Assembly (NCBI GenBank): GCA_037441775.1
Contig: JBBIRO010000061.1
Span: 1-11,717, forward strand
Source of the DNA: CAMTWB01 sp037441775
Lineage (GTDB): Bacteria > Desulfobacterota > Syntrophia > Syntrophales > CAMTWB01
Direction of reading: 5' to 3'
Length of the DNA: 11,717 nucleotides
The notes beneath the pieces were generated by a model. That model searched no databases, had not been told where the DNA came from, and saw only the letters and a list, made by a program, of their open reading frames with translations. A program made the translations under genes and the position numbers. Positions 7,534-11,717 of the stretch are shown in pieces. Within the stretch, counting starts at the first letter, position 1, and each line of letters opens with the position of its first letter.

Positions 7534-7651
7534 ATTGAATTGCTCAATCCCTTAAAATGCACAGCACCTGCAGTGCGCCATGTTTTTCGGGCAATTTCCA
7601 CCGAAGATCGAAAATCCTTCCCAACAGCAGGGCTTTAAGGATTGTGTTCCC

Positions 7652-7999
7652 GTGAACGAAAAGAACCAAACCATCCCAGGCAAGTCTTATTTCCGGATTG
7701 GAGAAGTCAGCCGGATACTGGGAGTGGAACCCCACGTGGTTAGATACTGGGAATCTGAGTTCCGATGGGTGAAACCAATCCGCACCAAGTCCGATCAACG
7801 CGTCTACCGGAAAAAAGACTTAGAAGCGCTGATCAACATAAAGAAGCTGCTCTACGAAGAAAAGTTTACCATCCAGGGCGCCAGAAGGCAGCTAAATCTT
7901 TCGCGGCCGCAAAAAAAACTACCGGCGCCGGACGACCAAAACCGGCGGCTGAGAGAGTTGAAAAGGGGCCTCATGGTAATCAGAGAAATTGTCAGCTGA
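7652..7999 (+). CDS. MerR-family transcriptional regulator
   Basis: The 115-aa product has a MerR-type winged helix-turn-helix: helix-turn-helix at about 13-31 (YFRIGEVSRILGVEPHVVRY), the RYWESEF segment, a wing with QRVYRKKDL (about 49-57) and the following helix LINIKKLLYEEKFTIQGARRQL. The C-terminal tail is a short charged helix with no visible metal-binding cysteines or effector domain. The ligand is therefore unknown. Similar short MerR proteins after ihfA are common in deltaproteobacteria (recalled, not checked). I chose GTG 7652, which gives the usual N-terminal length and has AAGGA (7637-7641) 10 nt upstream. ATG 7580 would give 139 aa with an unconserved extension. It converges with the CRP-family gene. 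Confidence 0.85.
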   Translation: MNEKNQTIPGKSYFRIGEVSRILGVEPHVVRYWESEFRWVKPIRTKSDQRVYRKKDLEALINIKKLLYEEKFTIQGARRQLNLSRPQKKLPAPDDQNRRLRELKRGLMVIREIVS

Positions 8000-8041
8000 C
8001 TGTGCCACCACAGGGGGCAGCTCTGGCGCTACTGCCCGCCG

Positions 8042-8053
8042 TCAGCCGGCTGA
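8042..8053. repeat. 12-bp perfect palindrome between convergent genes
   Basis: TCAGCCGGCTGA reads the same on both strands, 43 nt after the MerR-family gene. The 124-bp convergent gap also holds a GGGCAG/CTGCCC hairpin (about 8017-8039). No T-run terminator is seen on either strand. The palindrome may be an operator or simply chance in GC-rich DNA. Confidence 0.35.
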
Positions 8054-8123
8054 ATCGCCAGCAGAGCCCTGGGGAAACGTTCCGGATGCTTTGGCTTAAT
8101 CCGTCCCAGCCGCAGCCGGGCAT

Positions 8124-8804
8124 TCAGTGAGCCCGCCTTTTCAGGCGTTCCAGGTTGTGAATGCAGATGACCTGTTCCTCGATAGTCACCAGCCCCTTCT
8201 CCCTCAAAACACGAAGCTCCTTGTTAATGCTCTCCCTGGTCGCACCCACCATGCTGGCCAGGTCCTTCTGCGTTAAGCCCAGATCAATGCTTATCGTATC
8301 GCCATCCAGTCTGCCATAAGCCGAGGCGAGTTCTACCAGTTTTTTGGCAAACCTTCCGGAAACATTGAGGAAGCAGGTATCATGGAGCAGGTCGTCAGCC
8401 TGTCGCAACCGCCGCGACAATGATTGTAAAACGGCCAGCATCGCATTGCTGTTGGTACATATAAAGGATATAAAATCACTCCGGCGAAGAAGCAGCAGAT
8501 CAACCGAGTCAAGCGCGGTCGCGTCCGCGGACCTAGGTTCTCCGTCCACAAGAGACATCTCCCCAAAAAAATCGGTATCCGAGAAAATAGCTAAAATAAC
8601 CTCATCGCCAACACCCGAGGAAAGGGAAATTTTAATCCTCCCCTTTTTGATAATACATAGCGCATCCCCCGGGTCTCCCTTGCGGAAAAGAACCTCACCC
8701 TTTTCCAGATGCCGCTCGCTGAGTAAACAGGACAGTTGTTTCAAGTCGACCTCGTCTAGCTGCTGCATCAACGGAGTTTTCTTTAAAATGTAACTTTCGA
8801 TCAT
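8124..8804 (-). CDS. CRP/FNR-family transcriptional regulator
   Basis: The 226-aa product has an N-terminal cyclic-nucleotide-binding beta-roll (about 8-120), a dimerisation helix (about 120-145) and a C-terminal Crp-type winged helix-turn-helix (about 150-222). The phosphate-binding cassette is intact: FGEMSLVDGEPRSADA (80-95), with Gly81, Glu82, Arg91 and Ser92, as in cAMP-binding CRP proteins. The recognition region is LTQKDLASMVGATRESINKELRVLREKGLV (about 177-206 in two blocks). Five scattered cysteines do not form the N-terminal cluster of FNR, so an iron-sulfur oxygen sensor is unlikely. A GGGAGGG element sits about 9 nt before the ATG. It lies downstream of hydF on the same strand, separated by a repeat element that may carry part of its promoter. 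Target genes are unknown. Confidence 0.92.
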   Translation of the reverse strand: MIESYILKKTPLMQQLDEVDLKQLSCLLSERHLEKGEVLFRKGDPGDALCIIKKGRIKISLSSGVGDEVILAIFSDTDFFGEMSLVDGEPRSADATALDSVDLLLLRRSDFISFICTNSNAMLAVLQSLSRRLRQADDLLHDTCFLNVSGRFAKKLVELASAYGRLDGDTISIDLGLTQKDLASMVGATRESINKELRVLREKGLVTIEEQVICIHNLERLKRRAH

Positions 8805-8831
8805 CCTCTTAAACCCTCCCTTGAAAATACA

Positions 8832-8860
8832 ACTATAACAATCACTGACGGCTTCGTAAA
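8832..8860 (-). promoter_or_regulatory. promoter candidate for the CRP-family gene, -35 inside repeat end
   Basis: Reading the minus strand, TTTACG (8860-8855) and TATAGT (8837-8832, five of six matching TATAAT) are separated by exactly 17 nt. The -10 ends 27 nt before the gene's ATG. The -35 lies within the left terminal repeat of the 8846-9053 element, while the -10 lies outside it. Expression has not been shown. Confidence 0.5.
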
Positions 8861-8865
8861 AAATC
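8846..8865 (+). repeat. left terminal inverted repeat
   Basis: This begins TGACGGCTTCGTA and ends with six A followed by TC. It matches the right end, inverted, at 16 of 20 positions and the solo copy near 7319 at 17 of 20. It overlaps the -35 box proposed for the CRP-family gene. Confidence 0.65.
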
Positions 8866-9033
8866 CGGATGCTTACGTTGCGCCAAACCCCTCGTCAAGG
8901 GAAATTGCCGGTGTAGTCGCGCGCCTTGAGCCGGTCAGCGCGTGGCGACAGGCAATGCGAGAGCATAGCCCCAGGCGGCCGCACCACATAATCAACTTTT
9001 TTGCCGGGGCAGTCCTAAAGTTTGCACTTTCAT

Positions 9034-9053
9034 GACTTTCTACGAAGTCATCA
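9034..9053 (-). repeat. right terminal inverted repeat, contains hydF stop codon
   Basis: On the minus strand this begins TGATGACTTCGTAG and ends AAAGTC. The first three bases, TGA, are the stop codon of hydF. It also forms a 7-bp hairpin with a 6-nt loop (ATGACTT at 9032-9038), which could shield the hydF mRNA end, but no T-run follows on the minus strand. Confidence 0.65.
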
Positions 9054-10274
9054 CAAATAGTCTGCGCTGTTCTTGGCTGACGCCACAAAAGGGGCAATGG
9101 CCCGTTCGTAAACACCCTGTACATAGGCGATCGCCATGCCATAATTGGTCACCGGTATGCCCTTCTTGATGGCGGGCATTAACCGGTTGATGATCTGTCG
9201 GCGGGTAAGCATACAGCCGCCGCATTGGATCACGAGGGAGTATTCGTCCAGAGGCCGGGGGGGATTATCCAGGCCCGCGGCAACATCAAAGTGGAGCTGC
9301 TTGCCGGTAAAGGCGGTAATCCAGCGGGGAATCTTAACCCGGCCGATATCGTCGCCGGCCACATGATGAGAGCAGGATTCCATAATGAGAACGCGGTCTC
9401 CGTTTTTTAGTTCACCAATACGCGGCGTCCCCTTCAGATACGCTTCAAAATCACCGCGATGACGGGCAAAGAGGATGCTGAAGCCGGTGAGGGGGATGTC
9501 TTTGGGCAACGAGGCATCGGCTTTCAGGAAGACCTGGCTGTCGGTAACTGCCAGCCGGGGCCTGATCCCAGTCTTTGTCAGGAAGGCATCTACTTCCCGT
9601 TCTTTAAGAACTATGGCGACGCAATCGTTGTCAAGCAGGTCCCTGATTACCTGGACCTGCGGGAGGATGATGCGTCCCTTGGGGGCCTGTACATCGATGG
9701 GGGTAATCAGGATTACTATATCGCCATATGAGACGAGATCACCCAAAAGCGGCGGGTTGTTAAAGACCGACTCGGGCAGGTGCTTTTTCAACAGGTCGAT
9801 CAACCCATCCAAGTCTTCGGGATGTACGGCGCAAAAGTCAAGCACATCGGTGCGGGTCTTGGCCTCAATTCTGGCCTTTTCCTCTTTGTCGAGGGGAATG
9901 AGGTCAGCTTTATTGTGGACAATGAAAAAGGGAAGATTGTATTTTTCGAATTCATTAATCAGCTTTTCTTCGAAGATTCCAAAAACATTTTCTGTTATTA
10001 CCAATATGGCCAGATCCGAGATCCTAATTACGCCCAGGCTCTTTTCGATCCTTTTGGCCCCCAGATCGCCCACATCATCGATCCCGGCCGTGTCGATGAA
10101 AACTATTGGGCCCAGGCCAGTAACCTCCATGACCTTGTTAACCGGGTCGGTGGTCGTTCCCGGCTGTTCACTTACTATAGCCACATCCTGCCCGGCCAGG
10201 ACGTTGATGAGGGAACTCTTGCCGTTGTTCCTCCGGCCGAATATGCCTATATGGGGCCGCTCACTCTTCTGCAC
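9051..10274 (-). CDS. hydF: [FeFe]-hydrogenase maturation GTPase HydF
   Basis: HydF is the scaffold that receives the diiron subcluster built with the radical SAM enzymes HydE and HydG and delivers it to apo-hydrogenase. The 407-aa product has an N-terminal GTPase domain: P-loop GRRNNGKS (13-20), DTAGIDD (61-67) and NKAD (121-124). A dimerisation domain (about 175-270) and a C-terminal iron-sulfur domain follow. The cluster residues are Cys301 and His303 in ESCSHH, and Cys351 and Cys354 in QCGGC. DDIGRVKIPRW (308-318) is a further HydF mark. Gln350 stands where HCxxC is usual. GTG 10274 is preceded by AGAGGA at 6 nt and overlaps the upstream lyase by 14 nt, so translation is probably coupled. 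The stop codon lies inside a repeat end. HydE, HydG and the hydrogenase are not in this window. Confidence 0.95.
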   Translation of the reverse strand: MQKSERPHIGIFGRRNNGKSSLINVLAGQDVAIVSEQPGTTTDPVNKVMEVTGLGPIVFIDTAGIDDVGDLGAKRIEKSLGVIRISDLAILVITENVFGIFEEKLINEFEKYNLPFFIVHNKADLIPLDKEEKARIEAKTRTDVLDFCAVHPEDLDGLIDLLKKHLPESVFNNPPLLGDLVSYGDIVILITPIDVQAPKGRIILPQVQVIRDLLDNDCVAIVLKEREVDAFLTKTGIRPRLAVTDSQVFLKADASLPKDIPLTGFSILFARHRGDFEAYLKGTPRIGELKNGDRVLIMESCSHHVAGDDIGRVKIPRWITAFTGKQLHFDVAAGLDNPPRPLDEYSLVIQCGGCMLTRRQIINRLMPAIKKGIPVTNYGMAIAYVQGVYERAIAPFVASAKNSADYL

Positions 10275-11717
10275 AAGTCATCCTCTTCATTTCCTGAAGC
10301 ATTTCTGTTACGGAGTATCCCAGCCTAAGGAGTTTTTCCGGTTTAAGCGCCGTAAGCAGCACATCCTCTTCAACCACGCCGGTCTTTTTGTTGGCGGTAA
10401 TAATATCCAAGCCCTCTTCCCTCATAACCCGGGCCACAATTACAGCCCTGTGGTAGCCTACATAAGGGATCAGGGCGGTGGTGAGGGAAGGGCTGGTATA
10501 GAGCCTTTTGAGTGCCTTCTCGGTGTCAATCACCAATCCGTCAAAGAGGTTATTTCTCATGGTCTCGTCTGCCGCTCTCAGCAATTCCAGGCTTTCGATA
10601 AGCGCCACCCCGATGGCCGGGAGGTAGGCATTCAAATCCAGCAGACCCTGACCGGCCAGGGAAGTAACCAGCATATCATTGGCATAAACACGGTGGGCGG
10701 CGCTGATGACAAATTCGCTGATCACCGGGTTAATCTTGCCCGGCATGATGGAGCTGCCGACCTGTTTTAAGGGCAGAGTAAGATCGTGGTCGCGATTCAT
10801 GTCCGATGACAGGAAACGCAGGTCGGAGGCTATCTTTTCTAAGTTCACGGCATGGGCCTTTATAATGGCGCTGACTTCGACGAAGGAATCTAAATTGCTC
10901 GTGGCGTCGGAGAGATTCTCCGCACGCGTCACCGGCAGCGATGTAATCCGCTGCAACTCCTGGGCGGCTTCAAAGATGAAAAAACGGGGAGATCCCAAGC
11001 CGGTACCCACGGCGCTGCCCCCCAGATTTACCAACTTAATCCGTTCGAAACATTTGGATACCCGCCACCAGTCCCGTGACAGGGCGTCGCTGTAGGCGCC
11101 AAAGAGTTTACCGTACGAAGAAGGCACAGCCTCCTGCATCTCCGTTGAAGCGATGCGGAGGGCATGGCGATACTCGCACTCATGCGCCTCGACCCGGGTG
11201 CGCAGCAGGTTAATCGCTTCTTCCAGGTCTCGTAAAAGAAAAATTAGCGCTACCTTAAGCGCGGTGGGAATAACGTCGTTGGTGGACTGAAAAACATTGG
11301 CCTGCTCAACGGGATCGATCACCTGATAATCGCCGGGCTTCTTCCCGATGGCAACCAAAGAGGCGTTGGCGATAATCTCATTGATATTCATATTAATGCT
11401 CGTTCCGGCGCCGCCGGAAATGGCTGGAACGATGAATGAATCAAAAAAGGCCCCTTCCCGGTAGATCTTTTCAGCGGTCGCGATGAGGGCATGGAGCCGG
11501 GCGGTATCGATCCGGGGAAGATGTATTTCTTCGTGACGAAAGCGGCTGTCTAGCTCCCTTGAGAATCTTTCATAGACCCGATAGCAGGCAAGCTTCACCG
11601 CGCCGATGGCTCGGTACCAGATGAGGGGAAAGCGGGTCTTATCCGGAAAATTTTCTCTGGCCCGCAGGGCATGAATACCGTAGAGGGCGTCTGACGGAAG
11701 CTCTCTTTCACCAAGAT
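10261..11717 (-). CDS. aspA: aspartate ammonia-lyase-like protein, 5' end outside window
   Basis: This is a fumarase/aspartase-superfamily lyase; aspartase converts L-aspartate to fumarate and ammonia. The visible 485 codons (including the stop) run in frame to the window edge. Conserved N-terminal sequence (LGERELPSDALYGIHALRARENF) lies upstream of the internal GTG at 11598, so that codon is not the start. Motifs in order are GGAGTSINMNINEIIAN, QSTNDVIPTA, NLGGSAVGTGLGSP and the superfamily signature GSSIMPGKINPVISE (from 10758 downward), with its catalytic SS loop. GGAGTS and the signature favour aspartase over fumarase or argininosuccinate lyase, but the substrate is not proven. It overlaps hydF by 14 nt. 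From memory, aspartase-like genes recur in hyd maturation operons. A role supplying ammonia for the bridging amine of the H-cluster is an inference. Confidence 0.88.
   Translation of the reverse strand, partial: LGERELPSDALYGIHALRARENFPDKTRFPLIWYRAIGAVKLACYRVYERFSRELDSRFRHEEIHLPRIDTARLHALIATAEKIYREGAFFDSFIVPAISGGAGTSINMNINEIIANASLVAIGKKPGDYQVIDPVEQANVFQSTNDVIPTALKVALIFLLRDLEEAINLLRTRVEAHECEYRHALRIASTEMQEAVPSSYGKLFGAYSDALSRDWWRVSKCFERIKLVNLGGSAVGTGLGSPRFFIFEAAQELQRITSLPVTRAENLSDATSNLDSFVEVSAIIKAHAVNLEKIASDLRFLSSDMNRDHDLTLPLKQVGSSIMPGKINPVISEFVISAAHRVYANDMLVTSLAGQGLLDLNAYLPAIGVALIESLELLRAADETMRNNLFDGLVIDTEKALKRLYTSPSLTTALIPYVGYHRAVIVARVMREEGLDIITANKKTGVVEEDVLLTALKPEKLLRLGYSVTEMLQEMKRMTCAEE

Larger units (their letters stand above)
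7288..7651 (+). other. 364-bp gene-free stretch after ihfA
   Basis: No reading frame here looks like a real protein; the 66-codon frame starting at 7355 has unconvincing composition. The stretch contains a 20-nt repeat end (7319-7338), an 11-bp hairpin (7336-7363), a long GC-rich foldable segment (about 7399-7533), and a 6-bp A/T-flanked hairpin GATTGA/TCAATC near 7533-7549. No T-tract terminator follows ihfA. The start of the next gene is uncertain, so the stretch could end at 7579. Confidence 0.6.
8846..9053. mobile_element. 208-bp MITE-like element with 20-nt inverted ends
   Basis: The two ends (8846-8865 and the reverse complement of 9034-9053) share 16 of 20 bases, giving a consensus TGAYGRCTTCGTARAAARTC. 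The inside has no plausible gene and is rich in GC palindromes such as GCGGCCGC. ATCAC occurs at 8841-8845 just outside the left end and at 9050-9054 overlapping the right end, a possible but imperfect target duplication. The right end alone can fold (ATGACTT/AAGTCAT, 6-nt loop). It is non-autonomous: no transposase is present in the window. Confidence 0.65.

Noticed and set aside
7355..7555. 66-codon reading frame after ihfA
   Set aside because: The composition looks random and it overlaps the foldable region; there is no family resemblance and no good ribosome-binding site.
9475..10770. 431-codon plus-strand frame opposite hydF and the lyase
   Set aside because: It is antisense to two clear genes with conserved motifs; it is low-complexity and Ser/Arg-rich, as expected of a shadow frame.
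1..11717. CRISPR array or phage module
   Set aside because: No regularly spaced direct repeats, cas-like genes, integrase or structural phage genes were seen.

Overview
The window looks like chromosomal DNA from an anaerobic deltaproteobacterium (Desulfobacterota, perhaps a Syntrophia-like lineage). This is inferred from three things: the thrS-infC-rpmI-rplT-pheS-pheT-ihfA gene order followed by a small MerR-type gene, a HydF maturase for [FeFe]-hydrogenase, and the protein sequences themselves. The lineage has not been checked against any database.

Positions 1-46 are the 3' part of a tRNA, best read as tRNA-Val(GAC). A leader with a strong hairpin follows. Then comes a plus-strand translation operon, positions 205-7287: threonyl-tRNA synthetase, initiation factor IF3, ribosomal proteins L35 and L20, both subunits of phenylalanyl-tRNA synthetase, and the alpha subunit of integration host factor. 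The layout is that of the well-known proteobacterial operon. Three local details stand out: IF3 most likely starts at a rare ATC codon, the L35-L20 spacer is unusually long (203 nt), and the L20 and PheS genes overlap by 7 nt.

From 7288 to 7651 there is no convincing gene. This stretch holds a copy of a 20-nt repeat end, an 11-bp hairpin and a long GC-rich foldable segment that could be a structured RNA or a repeat remnant. A short MerR-like regulator follows (7652-7999).

The rest of the window is on the minus strand. Reading in the direction of transcription, it holds a fumarase/aspartase-superfamily lyase cut by the window edge, hydF translationally coupled to it (14-nt overlap), and then a CRP-family regulator. 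A 208-bp MITE-like element with 20-nt imperfect terminal inverted repeats lies between hydF and the CRP-family gene. Its first three bases, as hydF is read, are the hydF stop codon. Its other end supplies the -35 half of the best promoter candidate for the regulator. The lyase-hydF pair suggests that aspartate deamination may support assembly of the hydrogenase active-site cofactor. I found no clearly new system, but the repeat family, its placement and the foldable region after ihfA merit a second look.
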